A DNA stretch of 64,000 nucleotides from Sphingobacterium thalpophilum (lineage in GTDB: Bacteria > Bacteroidota > Bacteroidia > Sphingobacteriales > Sphingobacteriaceae), in the NCBI RefSeq assembly GCF_901482695.1, contig NZ_LR590484.1:1550001-1614000 (forward strand). The letters run 5' to 3'. Every line of letters begins with the position of its first letter. Position 1 is the first letter of the stretch. The notes beneath the pieces are model-generated. The model saw nothing but the letters and a program-made list of their open reading frames with translations. It did no database searches and was not told the DNA's origin. The position numbers were made by a program, and so were the translations under genes. Positions 42,787 through 53,103 of this stretch are shown here, in pieces.

Positions 42787-43948
42787 AAATTTTAAAATTA
42801 GAAATAGCAGATATAAAAATCAAAATAGATATTAACCAATATGCATACTCACGTTGGTAAAAATTTAATACAAATAATAAAAAAAGAACTGTCGAATAGT
42901 AATTTAAACGGTTTTTTCGCCAGACAGAAATATAAAAACTTGCTAGTAATACTAGACCAATCAATCCATATTTAAATATAAAAACTTTGTATCCAGCAGC
43001 TCCCTTTTTCCATTCATATGAAGTATACTCCACACTTCCCACACCTGCAAACAGTTTTGATGATTTTGAAAATTCATCAAAATTCCGATCAAATATTTGG
43101 TTTGTTCTATTATCTCCTGCCACCGTACCATCCTCGACCTCTAATCGAGATAAGATTAACCTATTAAATACATTATCATCCCCTGATCCAACCGATAAAA
43201 TAACTACTAGACCTATAGAACCTAACAATAACAAATTGACAAAACTTTTAATGTTTGATATTTTTATAAAAAAGAAAGCTAAAAAAACCAAAACATATGC
43301 TGCTAAAGAAAAAGATAATATAATAGAGATTAGAAAAATATATAAAAATTTGTTATTCTTGAAGTCAAACTTATATATATAGAGGAAGAAAGGTAAACAC
43401 AATCCTAAATGACCAGGTTCTAAAAAAAGTCCCTGAAAGCGAGGGAAAACTTCCAAAGAATATTGATTGAATATTTTCAAGAATACATAATAGTTTTCAT
43501 ATTGATAAGCCCCCTTGTCACCATAAATAAGTATATCATGAGGAAGACTTACACGTAATAAAAACAAAAACCAACCAAAAAGAGATATACCAAGTATAAT
43601 GGCAAATTTTTTCGCGAAATAATCTAAAAACTGTGACTTAAGGTCATCTTTTAATAAAATAAAAAAAGTAACGATAATAATTTCGGAAAAACAGAATATT
43701 ATGCCATTGACATTTTCATCGATAGACAAATAACATCTTAAAACAAGAAAAAGCAGTACAGGTAAAACATTACAATTTTTTATTCGATTAAAACTATTTG
43801 GTAGAATGTTACAATATATAACAGAAACTAGCGCTGCTAAAATACTCAGATAGGGTCTTATATCCCAAAAGTATCTAAAATACATAGAACCTAATGCTGC
43901 CACCAATAGCACAAAAAAATAAATCGAAGTTAGTTTACTGATCTTCAT
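42761..43948 (-). CDS. Wzy-type O-antigen/EPS polymerase
   Basis: 395 residues with about eleven hydrophobic segments and one large loop (about residues 245-300: VGSGDDNVFNRLILSRLEVEDGTVAGDNRTNQ split) plus a second (VFPRFQGLFLEPGHLGLCLPF) carrying the EPGHLG-type motif of Wzy proteins. It joins undecaprenyl-linked repeat units on the periplasmic side of the inner membrane. Sequence similarity among Wzy proteins is low, so the call rests on topology and context. ATGA overlap with the flippase gene. Confidence 0.82.
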   Translation of the reverse strand: MKISKLTSIYFFVLLVAALGSMYFRYFWDIRPYLSILAALVSVIYCNILPNSFNRIKNCNVLPVLLFLVLRCYLSIDENVNGIIFCFSEIIIVTFFILLKDDLKSQFLDYFAKKFAIILGISLFGWFLFLLRVSLPHDILIYGDKGAYQYENYYVFLKIFNQYSLEVFPRFQGLFLEPGHLGLCLPFFLYIYKFDFKNNKFLYIFLISIILSFSLAAYVLVFLAFFFIKISNIKSFVNLLLLGSIGLVVILSVGSGDDNVFNRLILSRLEVEDGTVAGDNRTNQIFDRNFDEFSKSSKLFAGVGSVEYTSYEWKKGAAGYKVFIFKYGLIGLVLLASFYISVWRKNRLNYYSTVLFLLFVLNFYQREYAYWLISILIFISAISNFKIYVEHGKHN

Positions 43949-45459
43949 CTTAATTTATTCCTAAAAAATCGTACTATATTTCCCCTTTCATATGCACTCA
44001 ATCCAACTAAAAAGACCAAAATAATAAATAAAATATTAAAAGCTACCACTTCAACTAATCTAAATATCCAAGATATAATTAAATCCCTTTGGCTAATAAA
44101 TAAATGATGAATAATTATTGGAACGGATGAGATAATAATAGTCTTGATTATTATTTCCCAAATATAGGAGCGTACATTTATCTTAAGATATAGATTAACT
44201 ATGTAAATACGAATGAAAAGTGCTATAAAATAAATTATATTCATAATCCAAACTATCACAATTGGTTTAGCTCCGTAATAAAAAAATAAATAAGCTATTG
44301 GAATAATCAATAAGGTAATCATACCTACTGCTATTTGATATGTTTTTATTTCGCCATATGCTCTTACTAGCTGCGTGAGGGGGTTTTCTAAACATGACAA
44401 AAGCACAAAAAACATCGACGCTTGAGTAAATATTATAATATCTGGCGATATTGTTTTGAGCCATAACTTCAGGATAAACTCCATATTAATGTAAAGCGGA
44501 ATTACGACTAAAAGAATAAGGTATAAAGTAAGCTTTGAGCTTCCTAGAATTAACTTACGTGTATAATCAAAGTCTTTCGCTGCAAAAGATTTAACAATTT
44601 GCGGAGATACCGCAATAAAAACGGTATTACTCAGCTGACTTAAGACATTCACGACTCGATTCGCTATAGCTCTACTTCCAGTAATAGCTGGGCCAAAGAA
44701 TAAATTTAACACGATATTTACACCTTGATCATTAGCTACAGTCGTTAAAGATCCAAATAAACTCCATTTAAAGAAATTAAATATTTCCGTGAACCTAGAT
44801 CTAACTATCGTCCTAAAATATTTTATATCTTTTAGAGAATATTTAACAAATAGAGCATAAATTAAAAAATTTAGACATGATATTAGAAGCAGAAATAGCC
44901 CATAGAGTACTAATGGGTCATAAGATATTACTTGTAACAAGTAGATAACGAGTAGTTTAGCCGTCACATCAAATATTGTCAAGTATGAAAAAAATTTCAT
45001 TTTCTCATATGAAATTATCAAAGCATTTAATGGAATAACGATAAGAGTAAAAAAGAAAGTGACAGAAGTTATCTGCAACAAACGCAACGCTGCATCTATT
45101 CGATTTATTGGGATGTTTATTTGATGCACAATTTGAGAACCAAACGAAAACATCACAAAGCCAACAACTAAACCAAAAATAAAAAAGAGATTGAATATAG
45201 TGGAAAAAGTAAAACTGAGTCTCCTAAATTTTTTCAAGCCCATATCGTGCGACATAAATCTTTGTGCCGCCGTAGCTAAAGATATACTCACGAAACTAAT
45301 TCCTGTAATAACTCCATAAACTAGATTATATATACCATAATCTACTATACCTAAAACCTCTAATAATACTCTGACGGTATACAAAGAAACCAGCAGAGTG
45401 ACTATCATCCTGATAAATAGAAATATTGAATTTTTTAAAATGGAAGGTCGTTTATCCAT
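43945..45459 (-). CDS. Wzx-type lipid-linked oligosaccharide flippase
   Basis: 504 residues from ATG 45459 (a TTG lies 9 nt upstream). About fourteen membrane helices of the MATE/PST superfamily: starts [19 protein letters not shown], with [61 protein letters not shown]. It moves repeat units to the periplasmic face. Overlaps rmlA by 8 nt. Confidence 0.9.
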   Translation of the reverse strand: MDKRPSILKNSIFLFIRMIVTLLVSLYTVRVLLEVLGIVDYGIYNLVYGVITGISFVSISLATAAQRFMSHDMGLKKFRRLSFTFSTIFNLFFIFGLVVGFVMFSFGSQIVHQINIPINRIDAALRLLQITSVTFFFTLIVIPLNALIISYEKMKFFSYLTIFDVTAKLLVIYLLQVISYDPLVLYGLFLLLISCLNFLIYALFVKYSLKDIKYFRTIVRSRFTEIFNFFKWSLFGSLTTVANDQGVNIVLNLFFGPAITGSRAIANRVVNVLSQLSNTVFIAVSPQIVKSFAAKDFDYTRKLILGSSKLTLYLILLVVIPLYINMEFILKLWLKTISPDIIIFTQASMFFVLLSCLENPLTQLVRAYGEIKTYQIAVGMITLLIIPIAYLFFYYGAKPIVIVWIMNIIYFIALFIRIYIVNLYLKINVRSYIWEIIIKTIIISSVPIIIHHLFISQRDLIISWIFRLVEVVAFNILFIILVFLVGLSAYERGNIVRFFRNKLR

Positions 45460-46318
45460 TCCAAACAACTTTTAATAAATAATCACCATATCCACTTTTT
45501 CTTAAAGGCTCTGCAATTTTGATAAGCTGATCCTTGTCAATGTAGCCCATTCTATAAGCGACCTCTTCAATGGCTCCAATTTTCATTCCTTGACGTTCCT
45601 CAATAACCTGCACAAATTGGCTAGCCTGCATTAAAGACTGAATAGTCCCCGTATCCAACCAGGCTGTACCACGATCAAATATCCCCACTTTCAACCTACC
45701 TTGTTCTAAATATTCCCTATTCACATCTGTAATTTCCAACTCACCACGTCCAGAAGGCTTGATATTCTTTGCAATTCTTACAACGTCATTGTCATAAAAA
45801 TAAAGTCCTGGGACAGCATAATTTGACTTTGGCTCTTTGGGTTTTTCCTCAATAGAAACGACATTATTTTCGTCATCAAACTCTACCACACCATAGCGCT
45901 CTGGATCATGAACTTGATATGCAAATACACATCCTCCATCGGGATCTGCACATGACTGCAATAGCTTCGACATACCTGACCCATAAAAAATATTATCGCC
46001 TAAGATCAAAGCTACTTTATCATCACCTATAAATTCTTCCCCCAAAATGAAAGCTTGTGCCAATCCATCTGGAGCAGGCTGTTCCTTATAATAGAATTTA
46101 CATCCGATCTGGGATCCATCTCCCAAGAGTTTATGAAAGTTGGGTAAATCTTGAGGTGTCGAAATAATTAATATTTCACTAATACCGGCAAGCATCAATG
46201 TTGATAATGGGTAATAAATCATCGGCTTATCATACACTGGCATCAATTGCTTAGAAACAGCCAAAGTCAAGGGATGTAAACGTGTACCGGATCCCCCCGC
46301 TAAAATTATTCCTTTCAT
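45452..46318 (-). CDS. rmlA: glucose-1-phosphate thymidylyltransferase
   Basis: 288 residues. Nucleotide site [16 protein letters not shown] with [26 protein letters not shown], then [41 protein letters not shown] and [17 protein letters not shown]. It makes dTDP-glucose, the first step of dTDP-L-rhamnose synthesis. Last of the four rml genes in reading order B-C-D-A, and 27 nt after rmlD. Length typical. Confidence 0.97.
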   Translation of the reverse strand: MKGIILAGGSGTRLHPLTLAVSKQLMPVYDKPMIYYPLSTLMLAGISEILIISTPQDLPNFHKLLGDGSQIGCKFYYKEQPAPDGLAQAFILGEEFIGDDKVALILGDNIFYGSGMSKLLQSCADPDGGCVFAYQVHDPERYGVVEFDDENNVVSIEEKPKEPKSNYAVPGLYFYDNDVVRIAKNIKPSGRGELEITDVNREYLEQGRLKVGIFDRGTAWLDTGTIQSLMQASQFVQVIEERQGMKIGAIEEVAYRMGYIDKDQLIKIAEPLRKSGYGDYLLKVVWNG

Positions 46319-46345
46319 GTTTTTTCGTTCTTGATTTATTTTCGT

Positions 46346-47203
46346 TTATTTCTCTTCAAGTTTTACTAACATCTCAGATAAGCTTTGCTTCCATGCCGGC
46401 ACATTCACATCAAATGTAGTCTTGATCTTTGTTTTATCTAATAGAGAATATTTCGGTCGCCTGGCCGGTGTTGGATACTGTTCGGTCGCAATTGGATGAA
46501 TTTTACAATCTAAGTGCTTAATATCACGGATCGCAACAGCAAAGTCAAACCAAGATATTTCGCCTTCATTTGAAAAGTGAAAAATACCTTTCGCCCATTT
46601 GTCACTATGAGCTATTACCATGATTGCCCTTGCTAAATCTCTAGCGTAAGTAGGTGAACCTATTTGATCTGCAATAACGGAAATCTCATCACGCTCCGTC
46701 ATTAAGCGAATCATGGTCTTCACAAAATTGGCTCCGTAGCTTGAATACACCCAAGCTGTACGAATAATAATGGCATCCGCCTCAGATTCTGCTATCGCTT
46801 GTTCTCCCTTTTGTTTGGTCAGACCATAGATATTGATCGGATCAGTAGGTTCATCTTCCTTTAGAGGGGTGCTACTGTTTCCCTGAAACACATAATCGGT
46901 AGAAATATGAATAAGCTTTTTGTTATTAACCTTTGTCCATTTGGCCATTGCCGCAACAGCTTGATGATTGATAACATCCACCAATTCAGCTTCGGATTCG
47001 GCTTTATCAACAGCGGTATAAGCCCCACCGCTTACAATAAGATCTGGATTGACTGATTCTACAACCGCTAGAACTTTCGTTAAATCATCCAATGGCATTT
47101 CTTCCCGATCAACGAAAACAAATACCTCATCAGCATATTGTACACTAAGGTCCTTGATTTCTGACCCCAATTGCCCGTAGGCTCCTGTAACTAGTATCTT
47201 CAT
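46346..47203 (-). CDS. rmlD: dTDP-4-dehydrorhamnose reductase
   Basis: 285 residues. GAYGQLGSEIKDL nucleotide site, SGGAYTAVDKAESEAELVDVINHQAVAAMA split, STDYVFQG, the catalytic YGLTKQKGEQA and RTAWVYSSYGANFVKTM. It performs the final reduction to dTDP-L-rhamnose. In the rml operon, 5 nt after rmlC. Confidence 0.96.
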   Translation of the reverse strand: MKILVTGAYGQLGSEIKDLSVQYADEVFVFVDREEMPLDDLTKVLAVVESVNPDLIVSGGAYTAVDKAESEAELVDVINHQAVAAMAKWTKVNNKKLIHISTDYVFQGNSSTPLKEDEPTDPINIYGLTKQKGEQAIAESEADAIIIRTAWVYSSYGANFVKTMIRLMTERDEISVIADQIGSPTYARDLARAIMVIAHSDKWAKGIFHFSNEGEISWFDFAVAIRDIKHLDCKIHPIATEQYPTPARRPKYSLLDKTKIKTTFDVNVPAWKQSLSEMLVKLEEK

Positions 47204-47208
47204 CTTTT

Positions 47209-47763
47209 TTAGCCTTTTGCTCCAAAAACTTCTTTAAAACTTAATGCCTCCTTATCTTTATCTGAAAGCAACAATTCCGCTACAGGAAGCTGCCAATCAA
47301 CAGCAAGATCTTGGTCAAGTGGATGTACACCACATTCAGACTCTTTATTATAAAAATTGTCACATTTATAGAAAAACGTCGCTGTTTCACTTAACACAAC
47401 AAAACCATGTAGAAAACCTCTTGGCACAAAAAGTTGTAGATTGTTTTCCTTAGATAAAACAACCCCAACATGTTGACCGAAAGTTGCTGACCCTTCCCGG
47501 ACATCTACCGCAACATCCAATACTTCTCCTTCGAGCACGCGAACCAACTTAGCCTGTGCATGTTCACCTGCCTGTGCATGTAAACCTCTTAATACTCCTC
47601 TAGTGGAAAAAGATTGGTTGTCCTGCACGAAATGCGTGTCGGTTCCTGTCAATAAATTAAAGGTGCGCTCGTTAAAGCTTTCAAAAAAGTACCCTCTACT
47701 ATCACCGTATTTCGTAGGCTCTAAAATAAAACAGCCTTTTAACTTTGTTTCTGTCGCTTTCAT
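47209..47763 (-). CDS. rmlC: dTDP-4-dehydrorhamnose 3,5-epimerase
   Basis: 184 residues. Cupin core with GCFILEPTKYGDSRGYFFESFN, FVQDNQSFSTRGVLRGLHAQ (catalytic His), VRVLEGEVLDVAVDVREGS, LFVPRGFLHGFVVLSE and YKCDNFYNKESECGVHPLD. It inverts C3 and C5 of the keto sugar. Sits between rmlB and rmlD, spaced by 6 and 5 nt. Confidence 0.97.
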   Translation of the reverse strand: MKATETKLKGCFILEPTKYGDSRGYFFESFNERTFNLLTGTDTHFVQDNQSFSTRGVLRGLHAQAGEHAQAKLVRVLEGEVLDVAVDVREGSATFGQHVGVVLSKENNLQLFVPRGFLHGFVVLSETATFFYKCDNFYNKESECGVHPLDQDLAVDWQLPVAELLLSDKDKEALSFKEVFGAKG

Positions 47764-47769
47764 GCTGTA

Positions 47770-48822
47770 CTATTTACTATATTGTTTATTATAATAATTC
47801 TGGTAATCTCCCGAAGTAACATTCTCCAACCAAGACTGGTTATTTAAAAACCAATCGATCGTTAAAGACAAGCCTTCTTCAAAAGTTACTGACGGCCTAT
47901 ATCCCAATTCTTGGTTTATTTTAGTTGCATCAATAGCATAGCGTAGGTCGTGGCCAGGACGATCTTTAACATAAGTAATCAACTGTTCCGAGGTACCTTG
48001 TTCACGATCTAATTTTTGATCCATTTGCTTGCAAAGTTCTTTTACCAAATCAATATTTTGCCACTCATTAAATCCTCCTACGTTATAAGATGCACCCTCT
48101 TTCCCATTATGAAAAACTAAATCAATTGCTTTTGCGTGATCTATTACGAACAACCAATCTCTGGTATACTTGCCATCCCCATAGATCGGAAGCGGTTTAC
48201 CATTTAAAATATTGTGGATACAAAGCGGGATCAATTTTTCAGGAAAGTGGTTTGGTCCGTAATTATTAGAACAATTGGTCAAAACTACAGGCAATTCATA
48301 GGTATCATGATAAGCACGAACAAAATGATCTGATGAAGCCTTCGAAGCCGAATACGGTGAATGCGGATCATACGAAGTTGACTCAGTAAATAGTCCTGAC
48401 TCACCTAATGTGCCATAAACTTCATCAGTAGATACATGATGAAAACGCTTTCCTTCAAAATTATCTTTCCAAATATGACGGGCAGCATTTAATAAATTTA
48501 CCGTTCCAATGACATTGGTCATTACAAAAGCAGTGGGATCTGTAATCGACCTGTCAACATGTGACTCGGCAGCCAAATGAATAACGCCATCAGGTTGATA
48601 TTGCTCAAAAATCTTTATCATTTCAGCTGCATTTGTAATATCAGCTTTAACGAAAGTATAGTTAGATTTACTTTCAATATCTTTCAGATTTTCCAAATTA
48701 CCAGCATAAGTCAATGCATCGAGATTGATAATTTGATAATCTGAATATTTATTAACAAATTCACGTACTACATGAGAACCAATAAATCCAGCTCCCCCAG
48801 TGATTAAAACCGTTTTGAACAT
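47770..48822 (-). CDS. rmlB: dTDP-glucose 4,6-dehydratase
   Basis: 350 residues. Extended SDR: VLITGGAGFIGSHVVREF, LAAESHVDRSITDPTAFV, HVSTDEVYGTLG (catalytic Asp-Glu), YSASKASSDHFVRAY and SNNYGPNHFPEKLIP. It makes dTDP-4-keto-6-deoxyglucose for the rhamnose route and perhaps for the WxcM-like enzyme. First of the rml genes; 4 nt after the uronate epimerase gene. Confidence 0.97.
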   Translation of the reverse strand: MFKTVLITGGAGFIGSHVVREFVNKYSDYQIINLDALTYAGNLENLKDIESKSNYTFVKADITNAAEMIKIFEQYQPDGVIHLAAESHVDRSITDPTAFVMTNVIGTVNLLNAARHIWKDNFEGKRFHHVSTDEVYGTLGESGLFTESTSYDPHSPYSASKASSDHFVRAYHDTYELPVVLTNCSNNYGPNHFPEKLIPLCIHNILNGKPLPIYGDGKYTRDWLFVIDHAKAIDLVFHNGKEGASYNVGGFNEWQNIDLVKELCKQMDQKLDREQGTSEQLITYVKDRPGHDLRYAIDATKINQELGYRPSVTFEEGLSLTIDWFLNNQSWLENVTSGDYQNYYNKQYSK

Positions 48823-48826
48823 ATAT

Positions 48827-49852
48827 CTATTTCACGTAATTATTATACCATTTTACAAATTCAGCTACTCCGGATTTTATCGGTGTAGTACTGTGATACC
48901 CTAGTGCATTCAAGTGTTCAGTGTCAGCCCAAGTTCTTGGCACATCACCGGGCTGCATTGGTAGCATATTTTTATCTGCAACTTTACCTAAATTGATCTC
49001 CAACGTTTCTATAAATTCCATTAAAGATACGGGCGAGCCATTTCCGATATTAAAAACTTGATAATATGCTTGTCCATGATCCATTGTTGGCGGGTTATTT
49101 AGGGTAATAATGATTCCTTGGACAATGTCATCAATATAAGTAAAATCACGGCTCATTTGACCGTTATTAAACACTTTGATTGGACGATCTTCAGTAATGG
49201 CTGAAGCAAATAATATTGGAGCCATATCTGGTCTACCCCATGGTCCATATACTGTAAAAAAACGCAGTCCTGATGTCGGGATTTGATAAAGATGGCTATA
49301 TGTGTGCGCCATCAACTCATTGGCTTTTTTTGTAGCAGCATATAGACTTACTGGATAATCAACACGGTCATCCTCAGAAAAAGGTACCTTGCCATTTTCT
49401 CCGTATACGGATGAACTCGATGCATAAACTAAATGTCCGATCTTGTGATGTCGGCAGCATTCTAAAATATTGACAAATCCAACAATATTGCTGTCAACAT
49501 AAGCCATTGGATTTTCCAAACTATAGCGGACGCCAGCTTGTGCGGCCAGATTGACAACAGCATCAAAAGATTCTTCTTGAAAAAGTGTTGGTAATTGCTC
49601 TCTGTCCTCTAAATTCATCCGCAAAAACGTCAAGTTACTATGAATACTCGAAGTCACTTTATGGTTAAATTGTTCAGCTTCCGAACGATCTATCCCCAAT
49701 TCATGCAGTCGTGCATACTTTAAATTAACATCATAATAATCATTGATATTATCTAAACCTACGACAACATTTCCTTGGTCCGCTAAACGTTTACACAGAT
49801 GAAAGCCGATAAATCCCGCGGCTCCGGTTACCAATATTTTCTTATAGTTCAT
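48827..49852 (-). CDS. UDP-glucuronate 4-epimerase-like enzyme
   Basis: 341 residues. Extended SDR with ILVTGAAGFIGFHLCKRL, GLDNINDYYDVNLKYARL (typical of UDP-glucuronate epimerases), NLAAQAGVRYSLENPMAYV, ASSSSVYG, YAATKKANELMAHTYSHLY and LRFFTVYGPWGRPDMA. It likely interconverts UDP-GlcA and UDP-GalA, fed by the dehydrogenase upstream. It overlaps the end of the short NTP-transferase fragment by 11 nt. Confidence 0.92.
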   Translation of the reverse strand: MNYKKILVTGAAGFIGFHLCKRLADQGNVVVGLDNINDYYDVNLKYARLHELGIDRSEAEQFNHKVTSSIHSNLTFLRMNLEDREQLPTLFQEESFDAVVNLAAQAGVRYSLENPMAYVDSNIVGFVNILECCRHHKIGHLVYASSSSVYGENGKVPFSEDDRVDYPVSLYAATKKANELMAHTYSHLYQIPTSGLRFFTVYGPWGRPDMAPILFASAITEDRPIKVFNNGQMSRDFTYIDDIVQGIIITLNNPPTMDHGQAYYQVFNIGNGSPVSLMEFIETLEINLGKVADKNMLPMQPGDVPRTWADTEHLNALGYHSTTPIKSGVAEFVKWYNNYVK

Positions 49853-50096
49853 GAGTTGTTTTTACTAATTCTCCAAATTCTTTTTGCGCAAATTCATAAG
49901 CTGCTAAATCGCCGATATCATACCTCTTTCCGTTAATAGGCCCAACGTACACCGTACTGCGCTGACAAAGCCACGCTGCCAAATTACCGGGCGCATCATA
50001 ATGACAACGTTGGTCAATAGCAGTTTGAATTAAAGGTAAGTCTGATGCTGTACATAGGCGTGTGGCATAACATGCCGCCAAGATCAAGGTCTTCAT
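49842..50096 (-). pseudogene. internally deleted sugar nucleotidyltransferase fragment
   Basis: 84 residues. The start MKTLILAACYATRLCT mimics the nucleotide-binding GxGxRL loop of sugar nucleotidyltransferases (here the first Gly is Cys, so it is broken), and the end KRYDIGDLAAYEFAQKEFGEL matches the C-terminal part of the same type of enzyme. The roughly 150-200 residues between are gone. The frame is still open and overlaps the next gene, so it may be translated, but no activity is expected. Confidence 0.6.
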
Positions 50097-50251
50097 ATTA
50101 CATTTTATTGGATTAATCTAATCATCATTAACAACCCCTTTTTACACCATCGACTTTAGCCGCCTGAATACAACGCCGACAATGTGCATACTAGCCAGCC
50201 GGCATGGCTTCTATCGGAAAGATGACCTGGACTTCAATTAAACCTTTATAA

Positions 50252-51634
50252 CTATTCACCAATAGCATAATAGTCGAACCCAAGTGTCGTCAATTGAGAA
50301 CGATCCAATATTTTGCGCCCGTCAAAAACAAAAGCTGGTTTTTTCATATCCTCTTTGATCTTGGCCCAGTCGTATCCTTTAAACTCATCCCATTCTGTCA
50401 ATACTGCAACAGCATGTGCACCTTGAAGTGCTTCATAAGGATCATTGATCACTGTGACCAAACGACGGTTTTCTTCTGGCGAACGTGTGCCCAAATAATC
50501 CAAATCTTTGTACACTTGCTCGGCAGGTACTTTTGGATCATAAACCACCACATGGGCCTCCTCTTCCAACAAATGATCCGCTACATAGATAGCCGCAGAC
50601 TCCCGGGTATCATTGGTGTCTTTCTTAAATGCCCAACCCAAAAACGCGATCTTCTTACCATTGACTGTGTTATACATCGTCTGGATAATATTCTCCGCAA
50701 AACGTGCTTTCTGATGATCGTTCAATATAATCACCTGCTCCCAGTAATCGGCTACAGCGGTGAGGTTGTATGATCGCGCAATATAAACTAAATTTAAAAT
50801 ATCTTTTTGAAAACAAGACCCACCAAAACCGACAGATGCTTTTAAAAATTTCGGACCAATACGGCTATCCTGACCAATGGCACGAGCCACCTCATCCACA
50901 TTGGCACCTGTGACTTCACATAATTCCGAAATGGCGTTAATAGAGGATACGCGTTGAGCCAAAAAGGCATTTGCCACAAGCTTAGACAATTCTGAAGACC
51001 ACAGGTTGGTGGTCAGGATACGCTCACGCGGTACCCAGGCCTCATATACTTTGACCAAAGATTCGATCGCTTCGGCATCTTCACCACCGATCAATACACG
51101 GTCTGGATGGTGTAAATCGGTAATGGCAGTACCTTCGGCCAAAAACTCCGGATTCGACAGAATATGAAAATTGACCCCATTACCTGTATTATCCAAAATA
51201 CTCTTTAATGCCGCCGCAGTACGTACGGGTAAAGTGGATTTTTCAACAACAATCTTGTCATTCTTAGCCACCGCGGCAATCTGACGGGCACATAGCTCAA
51301 TATATTTAAGGTCTGCGGCCTGCCCTTTTCCCTTACCATAGGTCTTAGTCGGCGTATTAACTGAAATAAAAATCATGTCGGCCTCATCAATGGCTTTCTC
51401 GACATCCGTAGAAAAGAAAAGATTGCGTCCACGTGCCTCCGCAACTACAGCATCGAGTCCCGGCTCGTAAACGGGCAGTTTATCAAGATCTGTATCATTC
51501 CAGGCATCGATACGTGCCTGATTGAGATCGACGACTGTAACAACCACATTTGGATTTTTCTGTGCAATGACCGACATGGTAGGACCACCTACATAACCTG
51601 CACCGATACAAGTTATTTTTTTGATTTCTTTCAT
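50252..51634 (-). CDS. ugd: UDP-glucose 6-dehydrogenase
   Basis: 460 residues. Rossmann start [63 protein letters not shown], the catalytic Cys in [18 protein letters not shown] and the NAD-site [19 protein letters not shown]. It oxidises UDP-glucose to UDP-glucuronate, used by the epimerase downstream. Second gene of the large operon, 35 nt after the wHTH regulator. The 155-nt gap after it holds no gene. Confidence 0.96.
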   Translation of the reverse strand: MKEIKKITCIGAGYVGGPTMSVIAQKNPNVVVTVVDLNQARIDAWNDTDLDKLPVYEPGLDAVVAEARGRNLFFSTDVEKAIDEADMIFISVNTPTKTYGKGKGQAADLKYIELCARQIAAVAKNDKIVVEKSTLPVRTAAALKSILDNTGNGVNFHILSNPEFLAEGTAITDLHHPDRVLIGGEDAEAIESLVKVYEAWVPRERILTTNLWSSELSKLVANAFLAQRVSSINAISELCEVTGANVDEVARAIGQDSRIGPKFLKASVGFGGSCFQKDILNLVYIARSYNLTAVADYWEQVIILNDHQKARFAENIIQTMYNTVNGKKIAFLGWAFKKDTNDTRESAAIYVADHLLEEEAHVVVYDPKVPAEQVYKDLDYLGTRSPEENRRLVTVINDPYEALQGAHAVAVLTEWDEFKGYDWAKIKEDMKKPAFVFDGRKILDRSQLTTLGFDYYAIGE

Positions 51635-51669
51635 TTGATAGTATTCCAGTTAGATTTTATTATATTTTT

Positions 51670-52206
51670 CTATTCACTCTTTTCCATCGGGACACTGTCC
51701 TCTTTTTGATAGAGTACAATCACGCCCTGCGGCTTTTCAGGCAATTCTGTGTATACGGACACCTTCTTACCAAGTATTGTGCCAGCTTTGGCTGCCGCTT
51801 GGCTTAAATAATCTTTATTTAGCGATTCACCACGCACCAAGACCTCAATATGCCCTGAATCGATCCCTTGCGCATAATCGCCCAGCAAGGCTACCTCCCG
51901 TACATCCCCGGCACGCTCCAGCACTTTATCCACAAACGTTTCTATACCCAAAAAATTATGAATCAGCCCCTGTAAGGATGCATAAAGCGAGTGCCTCGTA
52001 TTGGCGCGGTAAAAAATCTTATGTTCATTGTCTTCGCGGATCAGGTAACCGGCATCCGTCAATTGATTCAGCTCCTTACGGATGGCATTGGTGGATTCCT
52101 TGAATTCATCTGCCAGACCGCGCAGATAACCACGGTTGCTTGCCGATATAAAAAACTTGATCAGCAGTTTTAGTCTGGTTTTGGAGGTAATCAGTGAGTC
52201 CAGCAT
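51670..52206 (-). CDS. winged-helix regulator with nucleotidyltransferase-like tail
   Basis: 178 residues. N-terminal winged helix (residues about 1-75: TSKTRLKLLIKFFIS, FKESTNAIRKELNQLTDAGYL, FYRANTRHSLYASLQ) and a C-terminal half with VREVALLGDYAQGIDSGHIEVLVRG, recalling a degenerate MNT-type nucleotidyltransferase fold without the catalytic GSxxG-D-x-D set. It heads the exopolysaccharide operon; a perfect promoter and a palindrome over the -7 box precede it, so autoregulation is likely. Confidence 0.75.
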   Translation of the reverse strand: MLDSLITSKTRLKLLIKFFISASNRGYLRGLADEFKESTNAIRKELNQLTDAGYLIREDNEHKIFYRANTRHSLYASLQGLIHNFLGIETFVDKVLERAGDVREVALLGDYAQGIDSGHIEVLVRGESLNKDYLSQAAAKAGTILGKKVSVYTELPEKPQGVIVLYQKEDSVPMEKSE

Positions 52207-52221
52207 GGTTTAGCAACAAAA

Positions 52222-52240
52222 TGAGTAACAAAAGTACTCA
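52222..52240. promoter_or_regulatory. palindrome over the -7 box of the exopolysaccharide operon
   Basis: TGAGTA-N7-TACTCA, a perfect 6-bp inverted repeat that covers the minus-strand -7 box. Candidate operator for the wHTH protein or another repressor. Confidence 0.6.
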
Positions 52241-52260
52241 ATATCGGACAGAGTTGCAAA
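52229..52260 (-). promoter_or_regulatory. main promoter of the exopolysaccharide operon
   Basis: Minus-strand TTTG (52260-52257), a 20-nt spacer and TACTTTTG (52236-52229): a full match to the Bacteroidota consensus, about 23 nt before the ATG. It could drive the tightly packed genes down to about 32.0 kb. Confidence 0.75.
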
Positions 52261-52395
52261 TTAATAAATTGTTAGCGAAATACTAACATAACCTCTTATC
52301 GCTAAATCCACGTGAAACATAATCATTAACACACTAAAATACAGCTCATTTACATAGGAAGCAAAAATTTCACGCCCACGCTTCCTATGTAACAA

Positions 52396-52872
52396 TCAAA
52401 CCGTTGTACGCTGATACACATCCGTGATGGGTAACGAGGCTACAAAGGGTTCGGGCCGTCCCTGTTCAAAATTCAGCACACCCGAAATGTTTACACGCTT
52501 TCCCCGCAAGTCTTCAATATTCGCCCCCCGTTTGATGACTTTAAAACGTACCGAAACATCGGCATGTCTAGTGTCCGCATGGGCAAAAGGGATCACCAAA
52601 ATCTGTTCAAGATTAACATCCAGTGCAGTATGCAGCGGTTTTACGCGACGGATCACAATATTCTTGAGCTGTTCATCAATGCGCTCGGCCTTGAATACAA
52701 AGACACCGCTCCGTGCACGCCGGTCACCACTATACTGGCCGGGGCGTTCCTGAAACATATAATGTACGGTGATGCCAACCCGACGGCTGAACCGCCGCTG
52801 CTGCTGTTTTCGGCGAACAATAAGATAGGTTACTGCAAATAATAAAATAGATAGAAGAATGGCAGATGTCAT
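52396..52872 (-). CDS. membrane-anchored hypothetical protein
   Basis: 158 residues from ATG 52872 (a TTG extends the frame to 52905, but the -7 box at 52903-52910 argues against it). One N-terminal membrane helix (SAILLSILLFAVTYLIV) and a basic stretch, then a beta-rich part (VGITVHYMFQERPGQ; SGVFVFKAERIDE; VSVRFKVIKRGANIED). No motif known. Own promoter, between two polysaccharide units. Function unknown. Confidence 0.65.
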   Translation of the reverse strand: MTSAILLSILLFAVTYLIVRRKQQQRRFSRRVGITVHYMFQERPGQYSGDRRARSGVFVFKAERIDEQLKNIVIRRVKPLHTALDVNLEQILVIPFAHADTRHADVSVRFKVIKRGANIEDLRGKRVNISGVLNFEQGRPEPFVASLPITDVYQRTTV

Positions 52873-52902
52873 ATGTGTAAGTTGATTAAAAATTGACTTA
52901 CT

Positions 52903-52930
52903 CAAAGATAAGCAACCAATTTATGATCAA
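52903..52930 (-). promoter_or_regulatory. promoter of the 158-aa membrane protein
   Basis: Minus-strand TTG (52930-52928), a 17-nt spacer and TATCTTTG (52910-52903), fitting the consensus. Confidence 0.55.
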
Positions 52931-53062
52931 CTACGTTTGTTCAGGGGACATTATAGGGACATTTTACAAACACCTGAATATCAGAAAGATAATAGATATT
53001 ATTTTATTGTTAAATTATGTAGCACGACAAAAATATTTGAACAGGGTTAGGAAATAGTGGAA

Positions 53063-53094
53063 AGGAAGGGCCCTCCGCCAGACACTCCCTTCCT
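53063..53094 (-). terminator. hairpin after manC
   Basis: AGGAAGGG / CCCTTCCT stem with a 16-nt loop, 10 nt downstream of the stop on the minus strand and followed by a short T-run. Confidence 0.55.
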
Positions 53095-53103
53095 CTTAAA
53101 AAA

